A stretch of 64,000 bases of DNA. Origin: Paludibacteraceae bacterium. GTDB taxonomy: Bacteria > Bacteroidota > Bacteroidia > Bacteroidales > Paludibacteraceae. The position numbers were made by a program, and so were the translations under genes. Below the pieces are notes generated by a model. The model was not told the origin of the DNA. It saw nothing but the letters and a program-made list of their open reading frames with translations, and made no database searches. Location of the stretch: the NCBI GenBank assembly GCA_017551675.1, contig JAFZLC010000047.1, positions 82,576 to 146,575 of the forward strand. Direction: 5' to 3'. Positions 27,532-35,465 of the stretch are shown one piece after another; the first letter of the stretch is position 1, and every line of letters begins with the position of its first letter.

Positions 27532-28920
27532 ATGAAGAGGTTATTTATATTCATTCTGTTATCTGCCCTTGTAATGGGAGCGAATGCCAAGAAAACTACC
27601 GTTTTTGGCAAGGAGCCTTCATACGCTGGCAAGACGATCCGATTGAACTGCTATATGGATGAGGTGGTTGGAATGCAACGCACCTTAGATTCATGTGTGG
27701 TGGACACATCGGGTGCCTTTTCTTTTAATGTGGATGTTGCCTCTCCGCTTCAGGTTTTTATTCCTAGCGAAACCTACAATGGTTTTCTGTTCTTGGAACC
27801 AGGAAAGAAGTATGAGGTGACGATACCGCCATTTGCTGAGCGAACATTGGCGCAAAAATTGGATCCGTATTTTAAACCAACCGACATTTTTGTACAGATA
27901 GCGGGATTAAAACAAGGTGATTTTAACTACAAACTGATGGAGTTTGAAGATGCGTTCGACTTCTACTCCATGAAACATATTATGTATGGCGGTACGGTGG
28001 ATTCTCTTATGAAATCCATTGATCAGATGAAGGAAATCTTCAATGATTTGTATGCGGATCAGTTTTTAGGTCGATACATGGAGTATCGTTTTCTCCTTTT
28101 GTTGAACTCCTCTTCACAAGTATACCAAGACAGTTTGATTTTACGTCTGAATGAGTTGGGAACTGATGAGCGTAATCCTGCATTCTGGGATGTGTTCAAT
28201 AATCTGTTCGACAATTTTATTCCTCAAACGCAGTATGACAGAGAACAGTATTTGTCATTCCAGCGTGTCATAGAGGAGGGAAATGCAAAGATGTACTTTA
28301 TGCTGATTTCCAATCGTTACGGAATCAAAGACCAATCGTTAAAGGAGTTGGTGGCCATCAAGTGGTTGTACGACCTAATCAATCAGAGTCAGTTTGACCA
28401 GTTTAAGGTGATGGATCTTCTCCAAAAGATTGGTGCTGGTATTGCTTCCCAACAAAACAGAGATCTGCTGACGTATATTCTGAATCACACATCCATCAAT
28501 ATCATTGGTGCCCCTGCTCCTAATTTTGTGATGAAAACAATTGAAGGAAAAAAGAAAAAACTCTCGGATTTTAAAGGGAAATATATATATTTGAATTTTG
28601 AAAACTCAGTGATAGATCAAACGCAGAAGGATTTGGATGTTCTCCTTCGGTTCCAAAACGATTATAAAGGTGATCTTTTGGTTGTAAATGTAGGTATGTA
28701 TGATCTCCCTGAGTCAGTAAAGAAACTGTCACAGCGCTATTCTGGAAAAATGCAGTTTATGTTAGCAGACAATTCGGATGAGGTGAAAGAATTGTACAAA
28801 ATTAAAAGTATTCCATCGTTCTTTTTGATTGATAAGGATGGTAATTTCCTTATTACAAAGGGAGCGGAGCCTACGGATGAATTAAGAATGTTGTTACAGA
28901 GGATTTTGAAATCACGGTAA
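27532..28920 (+). CDS. TlpA/AhpC-TSA-like thioredoxin-fold protein lacking the CXXC motif
   Basis: 462 residues with a signal peptide (MKRLFIFILLSALVMGANAK). The N-terminal part (about 25-110) resembles the DUF4369-like beta domain common before Bacteroidota TlpA proteins; a helical middle of about 210 residues follows. The C-terminal ~130 residues form a thioredoxin fold: APAPNFVMKTIEGKKKKLSD, then FKGKYIYLNFENSVIDQT, and KSIPSFFLIDKDGNFL with the cis-proline. Where redox-active relatives have WCxxC, this protein has ENSVID, so it cannot do thiol-disulfide exchange in the usual way. A binding or structural role is more likely. It may form an operon with the kinase 4 bp downstream. Confidence 0.75.
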   Translation: MKRLFIFILLSALVMGANAKKTTVFGKEPSYAGKTIRLNCYMDEVVGMQRTLDSCVVDTSGAFSFNVDVASPLQVFIPSETYNGFLFLEPGKKYEVTIPPFAERTLAQKLDPYFKPTDIFVQIAGLKQGDFNYKLMEFEDAFDFYSMKHIMYGGTVDSLMKSIDQMKEIFNDLYADQFLGRYMEYRFLLLLNSSSQVYQDSLILRLNELGTDERNPAFWDVFNNLFDNFIPQTQYDREQYLSFQRVIEEGNAKMYFMLISNRYGIKDQSLKELVAIKWLYDLINQSQFDQFKVMDLLQKIGAGIASQQNRDLLTYILNHTSINIIGAPAPNFVMKTIEGKKKKLSDFKGKYIYLNFENSVIDQTQKDLDVLLRFQNDYKGDLLVVNVGMYDLPESVKKLSQRYSGKMQFMLADNSDEVKELYKIKSIPSFFLIDKDGNFLITKGAEPTDELRMLLQRILKSR

Positions 28921-28924
28921 ATTT

Positions 28925-29830
28925 TTGATTATGTACGGAGTTCACGATATAGATTTGGAGACTTCTTTCAGGGCGGCTTTGAAAGAACTCATGTTAGACG
29001 AGGTCCTCATGGAGGATCTACCTCGCGTATACCTCCCTTTGGCTAATCTTATCCATACGGGACTAAATACGGAGGAGAAAACTCAGATCATTGGTATAAA
29101 TGGTGCGCAGGGTGCTGGAAAGACCACTTTCAGTCATTTACTCCGTGTTGTTTTGGAAAAACAATTCGGAATGCGGGTTGTCTCTCTTAGTATCGACGAT
29201 TTTTATTTATCGCGTGCCGAGCGGGAACAATTGGCAAAGGATGTTCACCCACTCTTAATCACGAGGGGTGTGCCTGGCACTCATAATGTTCGCTTGTGCG
29301 AAAAGGTGATCAACTCCTTGTCGCAAGCAACGCCGAAAACTGAAACCATTATTCCTCGATTCAATAAAGCAACTGACGATCCTTTCCCAGAATCTCAATG
29401 GGATACGTTTGTTGGTCGACCTAACGTCATCCTTTTCGACGGATGGTTTATGGGGGCTGTTGAACAAAAGGAGACAGAACTGCTCTCTCCCATCAACGAC
29501 CTCGAGAAAAATGAAGACCCATACTGCGTTTGGCGTCGTTATGTGAACAGTCAACTGAAGGATAATTACCATTCCCTATTCGATAAGATCGATATTTTGG
29601 TTATGCTGAAGATCTCCTCTTTTGACAAGGTCTATGAGTGGCGCTCTTTGCAAGAGTCTAAATTGCGAATCAAAACGAAAGGTCAGAAGAACCTTCGCGT
29701 GATGTCTGATGAAGAGTTGCGCCGTTTTATCTCCCACTACGAGCGATTGACTCGCTATATGCTGAGAGAGATGCCTAAACGTGCGGATATGCTCTTTAAC
29801 GTTAGTTCTGACCATCGCATTTGCTTATAA
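28925..29830 (+). CDS. P-loop kinase, D-glycerate 3-kinase (GLYK/YggC)-like
   Basis: 301 residues; the ATG at 28931 (two codons on) is an equal start candidate. Walker A is GINGAQGAGKTT (about residues 58-69). SIDDFYLSRAER then matches the substrate-binding block of the uridine-kinase/GLYK group. HPLLITRGVPGTHNV and PRFNKATDD are features of GLYK-like proteins, as is the lid VWRRYVNSQL. The likely reaction is ATP-dependent phosphorylation of D-glycerate, but other small substrates are possible. It lies 4 bp after the thioredoxin-fold gene and 28 bp before a glycosyltransferase. Confidence 0.75.
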   Translation: MIMYGVHDIDLETSFRAALKELMLDEVLMEDLPRVYLPLANLIHTGLNTEEKTQIIGINGAQGAGKTTFSHLLRVVLEKQFGMRVVSLSIDDFYLSRAEREQLAKDVHPLLITRGVPGTHNVRLCEKVINSLSQATPKTETIIPRFNKATDDPFPESQWDTFVGRPNVILFDGWFMGAVEQKETELLSPINDLEKNEDPYCVWRRYVNSQLKDNYHSLFDKIDILVMLKISSFDKVYEWRSLQESKLRIKTKGQKNLRVMSDEELRRFISHYERLTRYMLREMPKRADMLFNVSSDHRICL

Positions 29831-29858
29831 TAATATTTTGGGGTGATTGATTGAACGG

Positions 29859-30590
29859 ATGAATTTGACAAAAAAAATCATGAATTTCTTGGCAACGTTT
29901 TTGAGACTAAAAAAACGCTGGGCAGATCTTTCTGTGTCTACTGAATCCTCGTCAGCATCACTTTGTTATGCCATCACGGTTTGTAATGAGGCGGATGAAC
30001 TGCGCAAGCTGCTCACCCTTCTCTCTCAGTATAAGCAACAGCATGATACTATTCTCGTTCAAAAGGATCAAAACCATGTCTCTTCTGAGGTGCTTGCACT
30101 CTTAGATGAGTTTTCTGATTTGGTAGACCATCAGACACTTTTCCCTTTGAATGACGATTTCGCAACATTTAAAAACAATCTGTTGAAAAACACCTCCTCT
30201 GATTATATCTTCCAGTTGGATGCGGATGAACTACCATCCCCTTACTTGTTGGAACACATTCATTCAATCATTGCTCAGAATCCTCAGATTGAGGCTTTCC
30301 GTCTGCCAAGGGTCAACTTGATTCGACAAGAGAATCAGACGTTACCAGTTTGGGATGATATGGATGGAATAGACCCTTCAGAGTATTATCATTTCCCTGA
30401 TTATCAGTTCCGTATTTTTAAGAATTTACCTTCTATTCATTGGCATAAGAGAGTTCATGAGGTGATTATAGGTTATAAAACCTATTCCTTATTGCCTAAG
30501 GATGCCAAATATGCTATTTTGCATGCTAAATATCAGTCTAAACAGGAGAAACAGTTGCGTTATTACAGTGAACTGAAGAAGAAATCCTAA
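29859..30590 (+). CDS. Family 2 glycosyltransferase
   Basis: 243 residues from the ATG at 29859; a TTG four codons upstream is a weaker start. The GT-A core shows CYAITVCNEADELRKLL near the N-terminus and the metal-binding QLDADE (DxD). The C-terminal HWHKRVHEVIIGYKTY is like LPS-core GT2 enzymes of the WaaE/KdtX type. It probably transfers a sugar during lipopolysaccharide or glycan assembly at the inner membrane. It converges with the kinase gene on the other strand; the two stop codons overlap by four bases (30587-30590). Confidence 0.8.
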   Translation: MNLTKKIMNFLATFLRLKKRWADLSVSTESSSASLCYAITVCNEADELRKLLTLLSQYKQQHDTILVQKDQNHVSSEVLALLDEFSDLVDHQTLFPLNDDFATFKNNLLKNTSSDYIFQLDADELPSPYLLEHIHSIIAQNPQIEAFRLPRVNLIRQENQTLPVWDDMDGIDPSEYYHFPDYQFRIFKNLPSIHWHKRVHEVIIGYKTYSLLPKDAKYAILHAKYQSKQEKQLRYYSELKKKS

Positions 30591-31339
30591 CCTCTCCATT
30601 TTTTCTTAAATGCCTCTTTCTTTTTGCGTTGCTGGCGGTCTTCATCCCGATAGGCAAACACCAGTTTTTTGCACTCTTCTTCGTCCCATCCGCGCTCTTT
30701 CGCGTAGGCACGAGCTATTGTTTCAAAAAAATCATCATTTCCCCACATCCTGGCGAAATTCTTACATCCCGTCTTCATATCCACTTCGCAGAATTTCATT
30801 CGATTGATGTCGATAAGCGAGAATTCATAAGAGCCATCCTCTCTCTTTTCATAGAGGATATTTCCTGGAGAATAGTCGATATGCAGCACCTTTTTCTCAT
30901 GCAGGTGGGCCGTGTATTTTGCAAAGGCAATGGCCAAGTCCTTAATCTCTTCAAACGGATGGTCGGGTAGCCCGAAGAGGCGTAGATTACCCTCCATAGG
31001 GGTATGCAGACTGATAAAGTAGGAGTGGGTCAGAAGTCCATGCTTCTTCTCCTCCATATAGGCCACGGGTGTAGGTGTTTGTATACCCATCGACAACAGA
31101 CGCAAGGCATACTCGTAGGCTCTCTTCGCCTTTGTAGGACGGAAAAAAGTATAGGCTATGCGATTAATCAGTATGGGAACTTTGTATGATTTAACGTTGA
31201 ATGTGACACCATCAACATCATATATTTTGATTTCATTCCTAGCCTTGTAGATTCTTTCCCCTTCCTTGTCAAAAATAGAAGGTATCGACTCGATAAACGA
31301 GGTGTATGACTTAAAATCAGAATTGATGATTAGTTTCAT
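30587..31339 (-). CDS. Lipopolysaccharide-core-type kinase (WaaP/InaA/Kdo-kinase-like)
   Basis: 250 residues from the ATG at 31339; an ATG six codons upstream (31357) is possible. A compact eukaryotic-like kinase fold: VKSYKVP with the probable ATP-binding lysine, HIDYSPGNIL as the catalytic loop, and LIDINRMKF in place of the DFG region. These fit the RfaP/InaA/Kdo kinase group, which phosphorylates inner-core sugars of LPS. A glycosyltransferase is the convergent neighbour, in line with an envelope role. The basic C-terminus (RQQRKKKEAFKKKWRG) may contact the membrane. The exact substrate is unknown. Confidence 0.75.
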   Translation of the reverse strand: MKLIINSDFKSYTSFIESIPSIFDKEGERIYKARNEIKIYDVDGVTFNVKSYKVPILINRIAYTFFRPTKAKRAYEYALRLLSMGIQTPTPVAYMEEKKHGLLTHSYFISLHTPMEGNLRLFGLPDHPFEEIKDLAIAFAKYTAHLHEKKVLHIDYSPGNILYEKREDGSYEFSLIDINRMKFCEVDMKTGCKNFARMWGNDDFFETIARAYAKERGWDEEECKKLVFAYRDEDRQQRKKKEAFKKKWRG

Positions 31340-31404
31340 TTTATATCCACAATTCATGCTAAATTTTCTTTATGCAAACTTACGAATAAAAATTCATATC
31401 TTTT

Positions 31405-31460
31405 GCCCTTACAGGGCGTTTTTTCATATAACATACCATTCAGCCAGGGCGGTGCCCTGG
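31405..31460. repeat. Two REP-like G/C palindromes of another type
   Basis: GCCCT (31405-31409) with AGGGC (31413-31417), followed by TTTTTT on the plus strand. Then CCAGGGC (31444-31450) with GCCCTGG (31454-31460). Between the LPS kinase start and the DUF262 gene stop; the 31340-31559 gap shows nothing else. The first hairpin faces no plus-strand gene, so these may be remnants of a second palindromic repeat family. Confidence 0.4.
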
Positions 31461-31559
31461 GTCATGAACGGACGGACGAACATACGTCCTGAAAAGGCAA
31501 CAGAATCGGATACAACGAAACAGTTTTATTAAACGCAAAAATAGTTACATAAAATACAA

Positions 31560-32642
31560 TCATTTACCCCCCTTGCGTCGATTACACTCCCTGCACAGCA
31601 TCTGGCAATTATCGGCAATGGTGCGCCCTCCCTCTTTCCATGGGGTGATGTGGTCGGCTTCCATTTGCTCTATCTCGAAGTGTTTTCCACAGATTTTGCA
31701 GATGCCTTGCTGACGTTCATAGACCTCTCGTTTCGTATTGTCATCGAATGCTCGGATGCCTAAGTGATGCTCGTCTCTATCTAGCACGTAGGGGTAGATG
31801 CCAGGCTTTTTCTGCACGTCACTATCCATCATCAATTTTGTCACTTCCGTTTCCAATGCGGCAGCATCCAATGCTTTCTCATGGTACTTTTCGTACAGGG
31901 TTCCCCAATCCACGCCTTTCATCTCCTTGCGGTATTTCGGGAAGATGGCCTTCACCCAATTGATGACGCTACTGAAGTGATTCCAGAGTGCGACTGCGTT
32001 AGGGTCGTGCTGGTGGTTGCCCATATAGACCTCGATGTTACTTTTGGAGATCCATCGAATGGCTGTTTCGAGGTAGTCTTGTCGGATGGGTGAACCGCTC
32101 ACGTACTTGCTCGCCAACCCATAGGCGGCACAATTGTTTTTGCTGAAATAGCGCTTCGCATCACTCACCCAACTGCCAGCATAGACCGCATTGCGGAGCT
32201 CCTGCTCGGTCAGTTTCTCACCAGCGATGTTGATGGTCTCGAACCATTTGAGTTTCTCGCTGTCGGTACCACTGCAGATGTAAACCTGTAACTCATAGTT
32301 GAGAATTTGCTCCTTCTCATCCTCCTGCAAATTATGAAAATATCTAAGGAAATAGGCGAAGTCTCCGTGTACATATTGGCAGATGGAAATGGTACGTTGT
32401 TGTCCGTCGATGATCTCGAACGTGCCATCGTCGCGTGTCGCCCAGTACATCACATTGAGGGGAAAGCCCTGCGTGAGGGTGTCGATAACGGCCGCACGTT
32501 GTTTATCGCCATAGACGAACTCCCGTTGGTAAGGCGGACGCACATCCAGCTTGCCGCCATACGCCTTCACACCTTGTTCCGCATTGTCCGCATACCCATT
32601 GGTCAGGTCGCGGACTGTTATTTTATGTAATTTGATTTCCAT
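31560..32642 (-). CDS. DUF262 (GmrS/ParB-like) protein with C-terminal HNH nuclease
   Basis: 360 residues. The N-terminal DUF262 has PPYQREFVYGDKQRAAVIDT and the hallmark DGQQR (residues 79-83), a ParB-like NTP-binding/hydrolysing fold found in GmrSD-type restriction proteins. The C-terminus is an HNH nuclease with a zinc knuckle: CKIC (315-318), ADHITPW with Asp330/His331, Asn345, and CREC (350-353). Combined in one chain, this gives an NTPase-gated nuclease. It is the third gene of a minus-strand set after the methyltransferase and Fic genes, 50 bp from fic. A restriction or phage-defence role is likely by family and context. Its target is unknown. Confidence 0.85.
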   Translation of the reverse strand: MEIKLHKITVRDLTNGYADNAEQGVKAYGGKLDVRPPYQREFVYGDKQRAAVIDTLTQGFPLNVMYWATRDDGTFEIIDGQQRTISICQYVHGDFAYFLRYFHNLQEDEKEQILNYELQVYICSGTDSEKLKWFETINIAGEKLTEQELRNAVYAGSWVSDAKRYFSKNNCAAYGLASKYVSGSPIRQDYLETAIRWISKSNIEVYMGNHQHDPNAVALWNHFSSVINWVKAIFPKYRKEMKGVDWGTLYEKYHEKALDAAALETEVTKLMMDSDVQKKPGIYPYVLDRDEHHLGIRAFDDNTKREVYERQQGICKICGKHFEIEQMEADHITPWKEGGRTIADNCQMLCRECNRRKGGK

Positions 32643-32692
32643 ATAGCTTGGGTTTTATATCGTAATTGAAATAATATTTTAGTTCAACTCTA

Positions 32693-33622
32693 TTAAATGC
32701 TATTCTGTATCTCCAGCACTGCGTTAAGCCTTTCCCTGAGATATTCCGCCACGAGTGTTATCATATCGTCGGGCGACCCACTTCGTGCGAAACTATCGAA
32801 TGCCTCGTAGTAGCGGCGACGGTCGGCGAACTTTATATTCACAGGCGGATAGCCTGCTCGGATGAGTTGCAGGTTCATAAGCAGACGACCAGTGCGTCCG
32901 TTGCCGTCAATGAAGGGGTGTATGCTTTCGAACCGTAGATGGAAAATCGACACTTGCTCAGCGATATGCAACTTGCCATACTTTTCCTCCATGTCGGTGA
33001 TTAATTCTTCCATTTTGGGTTGAATCAAGTAGGGTTGTACGGGTTCGGTCAGAGCGCCAGCTATACGGACGGGCACTCTTCTGTATCGCCCCGCATCCTC
33101 GTGTCGGTGGGCAAGCACAAGCGAATGGATGCATTGTATATCGTACTCTGACAGAGGATGTTTTTGCTTCGCCAATTCTTCCATCGCCTCGAAAGCCTCC
33201 TTGTAACCCACAGCCTCAAGATGGTCTTTCAAAGGTTTTCGGTCGATGGTCATTCCCTGCAGCACCATGGCAGTCTCTTGCAAGGTAAGGGTGTTTCCCT
33301 CAATAGCATTACTGTTGTAGGTATGTTCCACCACGAAGACCTCTTTGAGTGCTTCCACTTCCGCAGGGGAGAGAGGTCTCATGTCTGCCAATTTTTTTTG
33401 CAGCGCATCCACCTCCATCAGTAGTGGCGTGTACACTTTCTTGTCTGCCCGTTTGCTATAAGAACGTGCGTCCACAGGTTGTGTGGCATTAGCAGGAATG
33501 TAATAGAGATTTCCCTTGCGGATTACGCCCGGGATTCTGCCATCGGAGCATAATACCCTTATGCGGCGGGAGGATAGCCCCCACCTTTCAGCCGCTTCTG
33601 TGATTTTCATATAACCTTCCAT
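32693..33622 (-). CDS. Fic-family protein with N-terminal HTH
   Basis: 309 residues. The N-terminus is an excisionase/MerR-like winged HTH (KITEAAERWGLSSRRIRVLC, residues 6-25). The Fic core has the complete motif HPFIDGNGRTGR (235-246), so AMP- or other NMP-transfer to a target protein is expected. SNAIEGN (104-110) fits the auto-inhibitory (S/T)xxxE(G/N) helix, making it a self-inhibited class II Fic. The start is the ATG at 33622, with another in frame at 33610. ATTATTCCGATT boxes in the upstream gap, one touching the start codon, suggest the HTH binds there and represses its own promoter. It lies between the methyltransferase and DUF262-HNH genes on one strand. Confidence 0.9.
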   Translation of the reverse strand: MEGYMKITEAAERWGLSSRRIRVLCSDGRIPGVIRKGNLYYIPANATQPVDARSYSKRADKKVYTPLLMEVDALQKKLADMRPLSPAEVEALKEVFVVEHTYNSNAIEGNTLTLQETAMVLQGMTIDRKPLKDHLEAVGYKEAFEAMEELAKQKHPLSEYDIQCIHSLVLAHRHEDAGRYRRVPVRIAGALTEPVQPYLIQPKMEELITDMEEKYGKLHIAEQVSIFHLRFESIHPFIDGNGRTGRLLMNLQLIRAGYPPVNIKFADRRRYYEAFDSFARSGSPDDMITLVAEYLRERLNAVLEIQNSI

Positions 33623-33729
33623 ATTATTCCGATTTATGATATAAAACCACTACAAAGGTATTATATTATTCCGATTTTATCCTATTTTTTACGTTACATT
33701 ATTCCGATTATGTGATTTTTCGGAATAAT
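33623..33729. promoter_or_regulatory. Repeated operator-like boxes controlling the Fic gene
   Basis: ATTATTCCGATT occurs at 33623-33634, 33665-33676 and 33698-33709, starts spaced 42 and 33 bp (about four and three helical turns). An inverted copy, TTTCGGAATAAT, lies at 33718-33729. The fic -7 box is TACCTTTG on the minus strand (33653-33660). Box 2 lies just upstream of the -7 element, and box 1 lies in the leader up to the ATG. The HTH of the Fic protein is the obvious candidate binder. Confidence 0.6.
33653..33660 (-). promoter_or_regulatory. -7 box of the Fic gene
   Basis: TACCTTTG on the minus strand matches TAnnTTTG exactly and ends 30 bp before the ATG. The -33 region is weak, which would suit a promoter controlled by a regulator. 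Confidence 0.55.
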
Positions 33730-33730
33730 A

Positions 33731-34786
33731 TCACTCCTTTCCATACTCTTCCGTACCTTCTGCCGCCATGTTCGGTTGTTGGTCGAATAGTGGGTATTCT
33801 TTTTGGTTTGGCTGACGACGACGGATGAGGATACGGGCGTATTTATGCTGTCCATTAATATCGGTTAAATATTTCCCCTGAGTTTCAGGTGTGGGTCCCT
33901 GAATCATACTATATCTACCAATGGCATCTATAATTTCAAATTGTTCAGGATTGTACTTATCCAAAAATGTAATAGGAACTCCCATCACACCGTTGTAATC
34001 CATAGGTATGTCAGACGTTTTATCAACATTTATTGCATCATAGTTATCGTAAGTTGGATAATTATCTGGATTGTAGCATTTATAGAGTATTAAATTTTCA
34101 TGTCGTTTTTTTATTTCAAGATTAGTGAACCAATTTACACCAGAAACACGAATCATACCTTCACGATGGTCTCCAGCAGTGGCAGTATCTTCATATTTAC
34201 TGATAAAATGACCAGCTCCACCCTTAAATCCATAGCCAAGCCAAATTTTGTTTTCCTTAATTAAAGGAAATATTTCTCTATAACTAATAGCATTCTGGTG
34301 TCCCACTATAATAAACTTCTTCTTGTATTTTATCAGTTGAGCAACATATTCTCTAAAAAGGGAAAATGGAGGATTAGTGACAATAATATCCGCCTGTTTG
34401 AGTAACTCCACACATTCTGGTGAACGGAAGTCTCCATCTCCTTTCAAATAATTGATGCCTATCTCCTCTGGATCAGGAATATGGTTGCCATTGTGGTCGC
34501 CATTGTATTCAAGCCATATAGCACGTTCCGAATCGTTTTGACTAAACAAATCTCGCTCTTGGCTTTTGTAGCAGGTGGTGATCAATTTCTTCAAACCCAA
34601 CTGTTCGAAATTATAGCTGAAATAGTGAAAGAAATTGCTTACGCGAGGATCATCACAATTGCATAGCACCGTTTTACCCTTAAAGTGCTCTTTGTAATGT
34701 TTTAATTCATTTTCAATATCAACAAGCTGAGTGTAAAATTCGTCTTTTTTGTTTTTATTAGCCGCTCTTAATATTTCATTTGCCAT
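33731..34786 (-). CDS. EcoRI-family adenine-specific DNA methyltransferase
   Basis: 351 residues. NKKDEFYTQ near the N-terminus, LCNCDDPRVSNFF (AdoMet-binding region) and VTNPPFSLF with the catalytic NPPF at 138-141 mark an N6-adenine methyltransferase of the EcoRI-methylase-like family. GYGFKGGAGHFIS and RVSGVNWFTNLE are further family blocks. It should methylate adenine in a short DNA motif. It is the first gene of a minus-strand cassette followed by fic and DUF262-HNH, so it could protect host DNA from the latter. There is no EcoRI-like endonuclease beside it. An 11-bp inverted repeat lies just upstream of the ATG. Confidence 0.85.
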   Translation of the reverse strand: MANEILRAANKNKKDEFYTQLVDIENELKHYKEHFKGKTVLCNCDDPRVSNFFHYFSYNFEQLGLKKLITTCYKSQERDLFSQNDSERAIWLEYNGDHNGNHIPDPEEIGINYLKGDGDFRSPECVELLKQADIIVTNPPFSLFREYVAQLIKYKKKFIIVGHQNAISYREIFPLIKENKIWLGYGFKGGAGHFISKYEDTATAGDHREGMIRVSGVNWFTNLEIKKRHENLILYKCYNPDNYPTYDNYDAINVDKTSDIPMDYNGVMGVPITFLDKYNPEQFEIIDAIGRYSMIQGPTPETQGKYLTDINGQHKYARILIRRRQPNQKEYPLFDQQPNMAAEGTEEYGKE

Positions 34787-34788
34787 AA

Positions 34789-34819
34789 TGATTGATAGTT
34801 AGCGCATCACTATCAATCA
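34789..34819. promoter_or_regulatory. Inverted repeat at the methyltransferase start
   Basis: TGATTGATAGT (34789-34799) and ACTATCAATCA (34809-34819), perfect 11-bp arms with a 9-nt loop, two bases upstream of the methyltransferase ATG. It could be a protein operator (for a C-protein-like or self-regulation circuit) or an RNA hairpin masking ribosome entry. Confidence 0.55.
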
Positions 34820-34863
34820 CTTGAAAGGTGTAGCAAAAAGAAAGGTGCAGGCCTCTCTATCGC

Positions 34864-35020
34864 ATTCACGAGGAGCGTCGGTGAACCCCGTTTCCCAATT
34901 AGATTAGCCCACACCTTATCGGTATGAGCATCAACTTTACATTGGGAAACGGAGAGCCAGATGCCCTTCGTGAATTAGCTTGTTACTCCTTCGATTCCAA
35001 AATCAAGAGTTTCCGACGCT
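34864..35020 (-). other. Structured region upstream of the methyltransferase (possible leader RNA or small RNA)
   Basis: Three long-range pairings can be seen. CCGTTTCCCAAT (34888-34899) pairs with ATTGGGAAACGG (34941-34952), a perfect 12 bp. ATTCACGA (34864-34871) pairs with TCGTGAAT (34968-34975) and encloses the first. AGCGTCGG (34874-34881) pairs with CCGACGCT (35013-35020), which crosses the second. A minus-strand -7 match, TACCTTTG at 35112-35119, would place this in a ~320-nt methyltransferase leader. On the plus strand, the last arm is followed by TTTTGTTTTT like a terminator, so a plus-strand RNA is also possible. I match it to no known RNA family. Confidence 0.45.
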
Positions 35021-35169
35021 TTTGTTTTTGAATGCGAATAATAGCTAATGCTGTAGTTAATATTTAAAATTTCTTACTGTCTGTTTCGTAAATAAAAATT
35101 TATTTGACATTCAAAGGTATAAAAAAAATGACAATGGTGAGGTGAATGAAGTAAAAATTCGAGAGAGGT

Positions 35170-35377
35170 TCATTCCCAGTCTGTGGCAAATACTTCGTTA
35201 AGACTTCCATAATATTTTATTTGTCATTTGTATTTCTGTGGTGAATCTATTCTCCCCCATTTTTTTATTAGCCATATAATACCCCATAGCAAATCCCCAT
35301 GTCTCACCGACACCGATATGCCCGTTATAATCTGAATCACTTGGTTTGTTGTTTTTACAAATCTCATTATCATTTTG
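35170..35377 (-). pseudogene. Frameshifted fragment of an unrecognised protein gene
   Basis: The minus strand reads open for about 58 codons without a start. It contains SDYNGHIGVGETWGFAMG then YYMANKKMG, which looks like real protein, and stops at TAA. The frame one base over then continues YYGSLNEVFATDWE to a stop at 35170. It is a 5'-truncated, frameshifted remnant. GHIGVGETWGF suggests part of an enzyme domain, but I cannot name it. It lies at the edge of the methyltransferase-Fic-DUF262 island. The rest of the 34820-35412 gap holds the structured region described above. Confidence 0.5.
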
Positions 35378-35412
35378 TTAAAATCAAATACAAATTATCT
35401 ACGAAAAAAGTG

Positions 35413-35420
35413 TACATTTG
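35413..35420 (+). promoter_or_regulatory. -7 box of the GT4 glycosyltransferase gene
   Basis: TACATTTG followed by C matches TAnnTTTG and lies 45 bp before the ATG at 35466. A TTG inside it that opens the same frame is thus not the start. Confidence 0.55.
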
Positions 35421-35465
35421 CAACAATTTAGCGAGAATGCTTGCTGCTTAATTCTTGTAAATAAG

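Noticed and set aside
33731-34786. Complete type II restriction-modification pair of EcoRI type
   Set aside because: Only the methyltransferase-like gene is seen; no EcoRI-like nuclease flanks it, so any nuclease partner would be the DUF262-HNH protein.
34864-35020. Retron or IscB-type guide RNA
   Set aside because: No reverse transcriptase, IscB or TnpB gene is nearby; only the pairings are visible, so it is reported as an unassigned structure.
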